NCBI GenBank assembly: GCA_030681895.1
Contig: JAUXRI010000235.1
Location: forward strand, 1-64,000
Origin: Myxococcales bacterium
GTDB lineage: Bacteria > Myxococcota > Myxococcia > Myxococcales > Myxococcaceae
Direction: 5' to 3'
DNA length: 64,000 bases
The notes beneath the pieces were generated by a model, which had not been told where the DNA came from, ran no database searches, and saw nothing but the letters and a program-made list of their open reading frames with translations. Each line of letters begins with the position of its first letter. Position 1 is the first letter of the stretch. The position numbers were made by a program, and so were the translations under genes. This document shows, piece by piece, positions 8,070 through 15,931 of this stretch.

Positions 8070-8317
8070 AGGTCGACCTTCCTCCCCGTGTCCTTCGAGC
8101 GCGAGAGATCGAGCGTCAGCCCGGCAACAGGGCTCTTCCGGAGCAACTCAGCGAGCGGCTTGCGAGTCCGGCGGCGGATGAGGGCTGCGTAGTCCTCCTC
8201 GGACATCACCACGAGGGCGGCCCTCCCTCGGACCGTCACGCGCTGTGGCCCGTCCCGCTCGGCCCGTCGCGCGAGTTCGCTGAACCGAGCCTTCGCATCT
8301 TGCAGCGCCCACGTCAT
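8066..8317 (-). CDS. Phd/YefM-family antitoxin
   Basis: An 83-residue protein that begins with the Phd/YefM pattern (TWALQDAKARFSELARRA) and has the conserved central strand RVTVRGRAALVVMSEEDYAAL. The N-terminal domain binds DNA as a dimer and the charged C-terminal tail is expected to wrap the PIN toxin. GAGGTG lies just upstream of the ATG. It is the first gene of a two-gene toxin-antitoxin operon and probably autoregulates it from the 147-base gap before the helicase gene. Confidence 0.92.
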   Translation of the reverse strand: MTWALQDAKARFSELARRAERDGPQRVTVRGRAALVVMSEEDYAALIRRRTRKPLAELLRKSPVAGLTLDLSRSKDTGRKVDL

Positions 8318-8464
8318 GAGTCACCTCGTGTCGAACTGGTCAGACAGACTAGCTGGGGCGGGCAAATCGCGAAAGGCCGTCAACCAACTGAAAGCGCAGT
8401 GTGAGCATCGACGCCGCGATGGTGCTCGCGCGACCTCGGTCCGGGCGATAGACCCGGCGCCTCC

Positions 8465-10990
8465 ATGACGACCCTCGCTGACCTGCTGCCGAAGAAGGGC
8501 GAGCCGAAGCTGACGGCCGACGGGGTGCTCGATCGTTTCGTCACCTGGGTCAGCACCAGCGGGCTGACGCTCTACGGCCACCAGGAAGAGGCGATTCTCG
8601 AGCTGCTCGGCGGGAAACACGTCGTGCTCGCGACGCCCACGGGCTCCGGCAAGTCGCTCGTCGCGCTCGCCTTGCACTTCCTCGCGATGGCCGAGGGAAA
8701 GAAGAGCATCTACACCTGCCCCATCAAGGCGCTGGTGAACGAGAAGTTCTTTGCGCTGTGCGACGCGTTCGGCGCCGAGAACGTCGGCATGATGACGGGT
8801 GACGCGGCGATCAACCGTGACGCGCCGATTCTGTGCTGCACCGCAGAGATCCTCTCGAACCTCGCGCTCCGGCAGCAGCGCATCGTCGCCGAGTGCGTGG
8901 TGATGGACGAGTTCCACTACTACGGAGACAAAGAGCGCGGCGTCGCGTGGCAGGTGCCGCTCATCTCGATGCCCGAGACGCAGTTCCTGTTGATGAGCGC
9001 GACGCTCGGCGATCTCACCGCCATCGCCACCTCGCTCACCGACATCACCAGGCGCGAGGTCGCCGAGGTCCGCAGCGCGCAACGCCCGGTGCCGCTCGAG
9101 TTCAGCTACTCCGAGAAGCCGCTCCACGAGATGATTCAGGAGCTGCTCCGCGCCAACCGCGCCCCCGTGTACCTGGTGAACTTCACCCAGCGTTCGGCCG
9201 CCGAGCAGTCGCAGAACCTGATGTCGATCGACGTGTGTACGAAGGAAGAGAAAGAGAAGCTCAAAGCCGCCCTCGTCGGCGCGCGCTTCGACACGCCGTT
9301 CGGCAAGGAGCTGAAGCGGCTGTTGCTCCACGGTATCGGGCTGCACCACGCCGGCTTGCTCCCCCGCTATCGCCGACTGGTCGAGCGCCTCGCGCAGCAA
9401 GGCATGCTCAAGGTGATCTCTGGCACCGACACGCTCGGCGTCGGCGTGAACGTGCCGATCCGCACGGTGCTCTTCACGCAGCTGTGCAAATTCGACGGCG
9501 AGAAGACCGGCGTGTTGTCGGTGCGCGACTTCCAGCAGATCTCTGGCCGCGCGGGCCGCAAGGGCTTCGACGACGTCGGCTACGTGGTGGCGCAGGCTCC
9601 GGCGCACGCCATCGAGAACATCAAGCTCCAGCAGAAGAAGGCCGAGGGGAAGAAGAACGTCACCCTGCAGAAGCCGCCGACGAAGGGCTACGCACACTGG
9701 GACGCGACGACCTTCGAGCGCCTGCGCACGTCGCTGCCCGAGAAGCTCGAGTCGCGCTTCACCATCACGCACGGGCTGATCGTCAGCCTGCTCCAGTCGT
9801 ACGAAGGCGCGGCGACGTCGGGCTACCGCAGGCTGGTGGAGCTGGTCGGCCTCTCGCACACCGGGCCCGGCACGCGCGTTCGGCTGCTCAAGCACGCTCG
9901 GCTGTTGCTGCGATCGCTCATCGGCGGCGGCATCGTCATTCAAGAGAGGCGCACGGCCACGGCGCCTCCGACGTTGCGGGTCGCGCAGGGGCTGCAAGAC
10001 AACTTCTCGCTCAACCACACGCTGTCGCTGTACCTCGTCGAGACGCTCGCGGCGCTCGAGCCCGAGAAAGAGACGTGGCCGCTCGACGTGTTGTCGCTGG
10101 TCGAGTCGATCCTCGAGAACCCCGACGTGGTGTTGTGGGCGCAGGTCGACGCGGCGAAGGGCGAGAAGATCCGCGAGCTCAAAGCGCAAGGCGTCGAATA
10201 CGACCAGCGCATGGAGGAGCTCGAGAAGGTCACCCACCCCAAGCCGAACGCCGAGTTCATCTACGGCACGTTCGACGAGTTCGCGAAGAAGCACCCGTGG
10301 GTGCAGCACGACAACGTTCGGCCCAAGTCGGTGGCGCGCGACATCTTCGAGCGGTGCATGACGTTCCCCGAGTACGTGAAGGAGTACGGCATTCAGCGCT
10401 CCGAGGGCGTGCTGCTGCGGTACCTGTCGGACGCGTACAAGACGCTGCTGCAGAACGTGCCCGAGACGGTGCGCACCGAGCCGCTCGAAGACATCGCCGC
10501 GTACCTGCTGACGACGATCAAACACACCGACTCGTCGCTGCTCGAAGAGTGGGAGTCGATGCGCGAGGGGCGAACCCTCGGCCTGGTGGTGCGGCCCGGC
10601 GAGGAGCTGCCGAAACCGAAGAAGGATCTCGCGAAAGATCCGAAGGCGCTCAACGCGCGGGTGCGTGCCGAGCTGCACCAGACGGTCAAGCTGCTGGCGA
10701 AGAAGGACTACGACGAGCTGGTCGAGCTGCAGACCGAGTGGACGGTGGATCGCCTCGAGCAGGCCATGGCTCCGTACTGGGCCGAGCGGCAGACCATCGA
10801 CACCACGCCGCGCGCCCGCCAACCGAAGTGGACGGTGCTGGAGCCCGACGGCCCGCGCCGGTGGACGGTGAAGCAGTCGCTGCTCGATCTCGAAGGCGAG
10901 CCTGACTGGTTCATCGAAGGTCTGGTCGATCTCACCGACCGGCCCGACGTCGATGGCGCCCTCGTCGTGGTGAGGCACATCGGCCGATGA
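8465..10990 (+). CDS. Ski2-like DEAD/DEAH-box helicase with DUF3516-type C-terminus
   Basis: A superfamily 2 ATP-dependent RNA/DNA helicase of 841 residues. Motif I is ATPTGSGKS (residues 56-64), motif II DEFH (148-151), motif III SAT (178-180), and motif VI QISGRAGRKG lies near residue 358. The spacing and the DEFH box resemble the Ski2/Mtr4 group. The remaining roughly 400 residues match my recollection of the DUF3516 region found behind such helicases in bacteria, mostly actinobacteria. Its stop overlaps the start of the next gene (ATGA, 10987-10990), an unexpected coupling to a membrane glycosyltransferase. It is probably an RNA-processing helicase; the substrate is unknown. Confidence 0.9.
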   Translation: MTTLADLLPKKGEPKLTADGVLDRFVTWVSTSGLTLYGHQEEAILELLGGKHVVLATPTGSGKSLVALALHFLAMAEGKKSIYTCPIKALVNEKFFALCDAFGAENVGMMTGDAAINRDAPILCCTAEILSNLALRQQRIVAECVVMDEFHYYGDKERGVAWQVPLISMPETQFLLMSATLGDLTAIATSLTDITRREVAEVRSAQRPVPLEFSYSEKPLHEMIQELLRANRAPVYLVNFTQRSAAEQSQNLMSIDVCTKEEKEKLKAALVGARFDTPFGKELKRLLLHGIGLHHAGLLPRYRRLVERLAQQGMLKVISGTDTLGVGVNVPIRTVLFTQLCKFDGEKTGVLSVRDFQQISGRAGRKGFDDVGYVVAQAPAHAIENIKLQQKKAEGKKNVTLQKPPTKGYAHWDATTFERLRTSLPEKLESRFTITHGLIVSLLQSYEGAATSGYRRLVELVGLSHTGPGTRVRLLKHARLLLRSLIGGGIVIQERRTATAPPTLRVAQGLQDNFSLNHTLSLYLVETLAALEPEKETWPLDVLSLVESILENPDVVLWAQVDAAKGEKIRELKAQGVEYDQRMEELEKVTHPKPNAEFIYGTFDEFAKKHPWVQHDNVRPKSVARDIFERCMTFPEYVKEYGIQRSEGVLLRYLSDAYKTLLQNVPETVRTEPLEDIAAYLLTTIKHTDSSLLEEWESMREGRTLGLVVRPGEELPKPKKDLAKDPKALNARVRAELHQTVKLLAKKDYDELVELQTEWTVDRLEQAMAPYWAERQTIDTTPRARQPKWTVLEPDGPRRWTVKQSLLDLEGEPDWFIEGLVDLTDRPDVDGALVVVRHIGR

Positions 10991-12117
10991 TTCGCGGAGC
11001 GGTCCTTCACTCGCCGTCACGGCGTTTGGCGTGGCTGCTCTTTCTGGCGTTCGGGTGCGTGTTCGCGGCGTCGCTGGGCCACCTGCTGAAGCCGGCGTTT
11101 CTGCAGGGGGTGACTGATCTGCCCGACCTGCCCTTCCTGGCCATGCTGCGCTGGGACGCGGGCTGGTACGGCTCCATCGCGAAGGACGGGTATTGGTTCA
11201 CGCCGGGCCAGCAGTCTCCCGTCGCGTACTTCCCGCTGTACCCGATGCTGATTCGCGCGGCCGGGTGGCTGGGCGCGAACCGGTGGGTCGCGGGAGCGGT
11301 GTTGTCGTTTGGAGCGGGCATCGGCGGGCTGCTCGCATTTCATCGATGGGTCGGACGCGTTGCTCCGGCGCAGGCGACGACGGCGTGGCTGCTGCTCGTG
11401 AGCTACCCGTACGCGTGTTATTTGTATGGCGTTGTCTATTCTGACGCGTTGTTTCTGTTGCTCGTGGTCGGAGCGTTCCTCGCGCTCGAGTCAGATTCGC
11501 CGATCGCCGCGGCAGTCCTGGGAGCGCTGGCCACTGCGTGTCGGCCCGTCGCTCCTGCCGTCGTCATCGGGCTCACCGTGCGCAGCCTCGAGCGACGCCG
11601 GCGCGCGGGCCTTCCGATTCGGGTGCTCGATCTCGTGCCGGGGCTCTCAGGGCTCGGCCTGCTCGCGTACATGCTGTTTCTTCACAATCAGTTCGGCGAC
11701 GCGCTCGCGTTCGCGCACGTGCAGGGCGCGCCTGGCTGGGAGAGCGCGTCAGGCTGGAACGTGCTGCTCAAGTCCGAGTGGTTCCACCACATGCGAGTGG
11801 ATCATTGGACGATCAAGCTCCGGCTGGGTGCGCACGCGTTCGTCACGCTCGGCGCGATCGCCCTGATCCCCTCGGTGTTCCGACGGCTCGGCTGGGGCTA
11901 CGGCGCCTACGTGCTGCTCGTGCTCGCCATGCCCGCCGCGTCGTCGAAGGACCTGCAGGGAATGGGTCGCTACGCGATCGCCGCGTTCCCGGTGTTCGTC
12001 CCGCTGGCACAAGGCCTCGACGAGTGGAGCGGCGTTCGTGATCTGCTCCTCCTCGTGCTGGCAGTGGCCCTCGCGGCGACGGCGTTCGTCTGGGGAACCG
12101 GCGCCTACGTCGCCTGA
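10987..12117 (+). CDS. PIG-V-like membrane mannosyltransferase (GT-C)
   Basis: A 376-residue polytopic membrane protein with roughly eight to ten helices. The signature RWDAGWYGSIAKDGYW near residue 55 is the first-loop acidic motif of PIG-V/GPI-mannosyltransferase-II-like enzymes (W-D-x-x-x-Y-x-x-I-A-x-x-G-Y), followed by AYFPLYPMLIRAAGWL. Bacterial members transfer a sugar from polyprenyl-phosphate donors on the outer face of the inner membrane. It is translationally coupled to the helicase and converges with the large membrane protein at 12140. It may be the outermost gene of the glycan locus. Acceptor and donor are unknown. Confidence 0.82.
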   Translation: MIRGAVLHSPSRRLAWLLFLAFGCVFAASLGHLLKPAFLQGVTDLPDLPFLAMLRWDAGWYGSIAKDGYWFTPGQQSPVAYFPLYPMLIRAAGWLGANRWVAGAVLSFGAGIGGLLAFHRWVGRVAPAQATTAWLLLVSYPYACYLYGVVYSDALFLLLVVGAFLALESDSPIAAAVLGALATACRPVAPAVVIGLTVRSLERRRRAGLPIRVLDLVPGLSGLGLLAYMLFLHNQFGDALAFAHVQGAPGWESASGWNVLLKSEWFHHMRVDHWTIKLRLGAHAFVTLGAIALIPSVFRRLGWGYGAYVLLVLAMPAASSKDLQGMGRYAIAAFPVFVPLAQGLDEWSGVRDLLLLVLAVALAATAFVWGTGAYVA

Positions 12118-12139
12118 GGCTCTCGGCCTGAAGTGCGAC

Positions 12140-14410
12140 TCACTGGCGCGTGCGGCATCGCGTCAGCCCCTCACGTCGCGCGAGCCGCACCTCGGACAGT
12201 TCGAACCAGGCGCCAGGGGGCGGCCGAAGCGCAATGGTCGGCAGCAGCGCTCCAACTGGCAGCCCCAGCAGTCGCAGGTTGAAGGAGTACTCTCGCGGGC
12301 TCCCTGAGAACATCGAGAGGTAGAGCGAGTCCTTGCTGGGGCTCGGCCCCTCCGGGTTTCTGGTCATGACGTGAAGCTCTCGGAACTTCACTTCGGGAGA
12401 AGTGGCCGCCTTGACGACGAGCCTCGAGTAGTCGGCTGCACACAAGGAGAGCTCGGTCTTGAGCGTCAGCGTCGGAGAGGTTCCAACGACGTCGAAGCGC
12501 CCATTGCCAGCGGGCTTCACGGCACGCAGGTTCCAGTTCTCGAGACCCGCGCCGATCACCAGGTCGTGGCCAGTGTCGGTGCGGAGCGGAACGGCATAGC
12601 TGAGTTGGTGCTTTCGTGGCCCGGGTGCCAACGACACCTCGACTCGTGGAAACTGAAGCTTCAACGCCTCACCCGGCACTTCGTCCAATTCGAGCGACAG
12701 GGTCACGCTCTGGCCAGCCCAGCGGCCGAACTGAACATCGAGGTCGGCCCGGGCACCTGGCCCCACCGCTCGAGCAAGCAACAGCTCGCGACCACTCACC
12801 GAAGAAAGCCAGACCCGAACGCGAGTTGCGTTGGAAACGACGGTGCGAAGCCTGGCTTCCTGGAGCGCCGGAGGCAACGCCAGCTGCCACTCGACCCGAC
12901 TCGCCTTCGGGAGGATGAGGTCGAGCTTCTCGAAGGAGTTCGTCGGAGACGCAGGCACGCCATCTGGCGTGACCCACCGTGGCTCGCTACCGAAGAACTC
13001 GGTGTTCTCGAACGCGAAGTCGCCCTGGAGCGACCAGACCTGTTCTGGCCCGAAGACACCCCACCCGTGCCTCTCCAGGACCTCTCCCAGGACCCAGAGG
13101 TTCTGTGGGTTGCCACGCTTCCACTGGAAGAGCGTGCCTTCACACACTGCAGGCGCGGTACGGAAATTCCTGAGGCACGAAGCAGCGACGTAGCCCCGGG
13201 AGAGCAGGTACCTCGCCTTCCCTCCGAAATCGCCGTTGGTCGCCCAGAGCAGAACAAAGCTGACGCAGAGGGGAACTCCCCACTGCCACCTCGCGCGAAC
13301 GGGAACCTCGGGAATGACCTGCGTGAAAACGCCAAGCAGCCCGACCCAGAAGAACCCGATGGTACTGGAGTACCAGACTGCAAGCTGGCCACGAAACACT
13401 GCAATGAGAGCCATCAGGCCCATCGCATAGGCCATGCACGCCAGCCCTGGAATGAAACGAGCAATCCGAGCACGGCGCTGCCAGATGACGATCGCGACGA
13501 CCGCGAAGAGAACGAGCGCGACCCCACCCATGACGCGCGCACGCGGGTGGTCGAAGTTCGCGCTCCAGGACCACCCAAAGACCTCGAGCGGCAGCCAGGG
13601 ATCCCTCGCGGTCGGCGCCGTCTCGGCCATGTTCGTCAGAAAGAGGTATGGGAGCGCGGCGAGAAGCCACCACCCTGCGACCGCTGCAACCACGATCTTC
13701 TGACGATCTCCCGAGGCCCACAGCGCGCAGCACAGCACCGGCCACACCATCAGCCCACTGCCCCACGAGAGCGTGGCGATGACCGCGCTCAGAATACCGA
13801 GCGAAACGGCGAGTTCACGGCGACGCACCCGAACAACCGACCAGATGGCGACTGCGAAAGCGAGCTCGGCAAGGCCGACATGCGTGACGGTGAACCCAAA
13901 CGAGAACACATCGACGTTCGATGATGAAAACAACAAGAAGGACAGCAGGGGCAGACACACCATCCTCAGCCATCGAGGCGAATTGGCAGTGAAGGCCGAA
14001 TGCAGGAAAGCGAGCTTCAGAACCGAAAGGAAGAGGCCAACCAGGAGCGTCGCGTGAATGCTCCACTGGGTGAGCTGAGCGATTGCCAGTGTCAACAGAA
14101 TGGGAATCGCAAAGGAGTGACAGCCACCCTGAAACGAATCTCGAAAGTACCCGAGCCAATCGTAGTCAGAGCCTGCGATCTTCCCCACCAACGGCACCCA
14201 GAGCACGTAGTCGTTCGAGTGCACATTCGAGCCAGTGTGAAAGACGAACTGGGCGAGCGCCACGAGGGGCCACGAAGCGAGCGCACACGACAGAATCCAC
14301 CCCAGAAGGCTCACGACGAGCGCGGGTGTGCGGTTTGAGAAAGGGGGACTCACGGGGCGCGGATAGTACGAAGGCGCAGCCGAACCAACGACCACCTTGC
14401 AGCGTGCCAT
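12140..14410 (-). CDS. Large polytopic membrane protein with periplasmic beta domain, function unknown
   Basis: About 756 residues. The N-terminal 420 residues hold about ten hydrophobic helices with an early exported loop (HTGSNVHSNDYVLWVP), a GT-C-like layout. The C-terminal third is soluble and beta-rich (VEWQLALPPALQEARLRTVV, LSLELDEVPGEALKLQFPRV), as in a jelly-roll carbohydrate-binding domain, and would lie in the periplasm. The frame is open to 15574 but coding character starts only here. Two starts are possible: ATG at 14410, which leaves 30 bases to the divergent gene, or GTG at 14353, which leaves room for promoters; neither has a clear Shine-Dalgarno. No known family was recognised; a glycosyltransferase-like role is inferred from the locus. 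Confidence 0.75.
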   Translation of the reverse strand: MARCKVVVGSAAPSYYPRPVSPPFSNRTPALVVSLLGWILSCALASWPLVALAQFVFHTGSNVHSNDYVLWVPLVGKIAGSDYDWLGYFRDSFQGGCHSFAIPILLTLAIAQLTQWSIHATLLVGLFLSVLKLAFLHSAFTANSPRWLRMVCLPLLSFLLFSSSNVDVFSFGFTVTHVGLAELAFAVAIWSVVRVRRRELAVSLGILSAVIATLSWGSGLMVWPVLCCALWASGDRQKIVVAAVAGWWLLAALPYLFLTNMAETAPTARDPWLPLEVFGWSWSANFDHPRARVMGGVALVLFAVVAIVIWQRRARIARFIPGLACMAYAMGLMALIAVFRGQLAVWYSSTIGFFWVGLLGVFTQVIPEVPVRARWQWGVPLCVSFVLLWATNGDFGGKARYLLSRGYVAASCLRNFRTAPAVCEGTLFQWKRGNPQNLWVLGEVLERHGWGVFGPEQVWSLQGDFAFENTEFFGSEPRWVTPDGVPASPTNSFEKLDLILPKASRVEWQLALPPALQEARLRTVVSNATRVRVWLSSVSGRELLLARAVGPGARADLDVQFGRWAGQSVTLSLELDEVPGEALKLQFPRVEVSLAPGPRKHQLSYAVPLRTDTGHDLVIGAGLENWNLRAVKPAGNGRFDVVGTSPTLTLKTELSLCAADYSRLVVKAATSPEVKFRELHVMTRNPEGPSPSKDSLYLSMFSGSPREYSFNLRLLGLPVGALLPTIALRPPPGAWFELSEVRLARREGLTRCRTRQ

Positions 14411-14440
14411 GTGGTACGAGCGGGGCGTTCGGAGGTCGAC

Positions 14441-15916
14441 GTGAGATCGTTGTGGTTGGTACTCGTCGTGACCGCTGGGTGTGGGCAGCGGCCTCTCGTC
14501 GCGCGAGCACTTCCGTCGCGGACGACGGCGCGCCTCGTGGGCCTTCAACTCGAGTCGCCGCCGTTCAAATCGACGGGGCGAGACGCGCCCGCCATTTTCG
14601 GCACGGGCGAAGCCATCGACCCGCTCGCTCGAGCAGGCATCGACTTCCTCTCGATTCCAGCGGGTTCCTGGGGCGCCTTCGACTGGGACGGCTGGGTGAG
14701 GGCCCACTTCGAGGCCCTGGCGCGCAGGGGCGTACCGCTCAAGCTCGTGCTCGTCATCGGTGGCACAGCTTCTGCCTGCGCACCCACGAGCCTGCAGCTG
14801 GCAGCCGATCGCGTCTGGAAGCAGTACGCCAACGGAGCTTTCGCCCGCGGCTATCAGCATTTCGAGGCGAGGCCTCTGCTCCTGCTCGACTGCAGCGCAG
14901 ACACCCGGTGGAACGACGACAATCAGGACCGCTTCACGATTCGGATTTCGCCTGAAACGCCACCAACGGGCGCGCGGCCCGCGCTCCGAAACGAGCTGAA
15001 GCGCTGGCGCTCCGCAGCTTCTCCGCGCGGAGAACTCAATGAGGCTGTCGAGCAGCTCGAGGTGAGCCTCGACGAAGCGCCTGACTGGCACGCGGTGCTC
15101 GACCTGGACCCGGCCGTGCTGACCCTGCGTGGGCGACCCGCAGAGGTGGAAGCCATCAGCGGCGTGATCTCGGCGTTCAAGGCCAACCGAAGCGAGCTCA
15201 TCATCCGGGAAACGGGCACAGGGACCTGGCACTTCCGTTCGGCGCCGACCTTCTCGGCAGAGACGCTGATGACCTGGGCCCCGGGTCGGCACTACCAGCC
15301 GACAGCCTGCGACTTCGATGGTGATGGCTTCACGGATGTCGCCCTCCGTGACTCGAATCCAGCCGGTGCGGGGCGGTGGCACTTCAGGCGTGGTCCGAGG
15401 CTTCGCGGGGAAGACGAATGGGCGCTCGCATGGCCACAGCGGAGTGGCCCCGAATACGACGCGTTGGCGGCCGACTTCGACGGCGACGGCTTGTGCGAGG
15501 TGGCGGTTCGACACCGGCAGTCGGGCGTCGTCAGCTGGCGAGGCGCGTTCGATGGCGCCGAAGAGCAGTCGCACAACTTCCCGACGGGCGAGTCAGCACT
15601 CGTGGGCGACTTCAACAGAGACGGGCAGCTCGATCTGGCCATCAACCAGAGCCATTCGTCGAACTCGCGAGCCTTCACCGTTTTCCTGGGACCGCGCTTC
15701 GGACCGGAGGACTCTGGCCAGTTGCTGTGGGCTGACGGGGCGACGTCACTCGGAGTCGCGGGCGACTTCGACGGCGACGACCGCACGGAGTTCGGCCTGC
15801 TCGAGCCCAGCGGCACCTTCTGTGTTCGAGCGATGGGTCAGCCTGCGAGCGTTGAAGCGTGTTCGCCTGCTGCATTCTCTCCGGGCGTTCAGGTGCTGTC
15901 CGCGAACGTGCGCTGA
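14441..15916 (+). CDS. Lipoprotein with FG-GAP/VCBS-type calcium-binding repeats
   Basis: The start is the GTG at 14441: GGAGG lies 5 bases upstream and the resulting N-terminus is a lipoprotein signal (VRSLWLVLVVTAGCGQ). The 491-residue protein has an N-terminal region (about 25-220) that looks like an alpha/beta barrel fragment (AGIDFLSIPAGSWGAFDWDG, then VPLKLVLVIGG). The C-terminal region carries at least four D-x-D-x-D-G loops: DFDGDGFTDVALRD, DFDGDGLCEVAVRH, DFNRDGQLDLAINQ and DFDGDDRTEFGLL. These mark an FG-GAP-like beta-propeller that binds Ca2+. It is divergent from the large membrane protein and converges with the double glycosyltransferase. A surface glycan-binding or hydrolase-like role is inference. 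Confidence 0.85.
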   Translation: MRSLWLVLVVTAGCGQRPLVARALPSRTTARLVGLQLESPPFKSTGRDAPAIFGTGEAIDPLARAGIDFLSIPAGSWGAFDWDGWVRAHFEALARRGVPLKLVLVIGGTASACAPTSLQLAADRVWKQYANGAFARGYQHFEARPLLLLDCSADTRWNDDNQDRFTIRISPETPPTGARPALRNELKRWRSAASPRGELNEAVEQLEVSLDEAPDWHAVLDLDPAVLTLRGRPAEVEAISGVISAFKANRSELIIRETGTGTWHFRSAPTFSAETLMTWAPGRHYQPTACDFDGDGFTDVALRDSNPAGAGRWHFRRGPRLRGEDEWALAWPQRSGPEYDALAADFDGDGLCEVAVRHRQSGVVSWRGAFDGAEEQSHNFPTGESALVGDFNRDGQLDLAINQSHSSNSRAFTVFLGPRFGPEDSGQLLWADGATSLGVAGDFDGDDRTEFGLLEPSGTFCVRAMGQPASVEACSPAAFSPGVQVLSANVR

Positions 15917-15931
15917 GTCAGGGAGCGGCGT

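Noticed and set aside
8321-11020. 899-codon open frame on the minus strand opposite the helicase gene
   Set aside because: Its translation is dominated by Arg, Leu, Asp, Glu and His without domain motifs. It is the antisense shadow of a gene with clear helicase motifs in GC-rich DNA.
14411-15574. N-terminal extension of the 12140 membrane protein through the FG-GAP gene
   Set aside because: This part of the frame is antisense to a lipoprotein gene with a clear ribosome site and D-x-D-G repeats.
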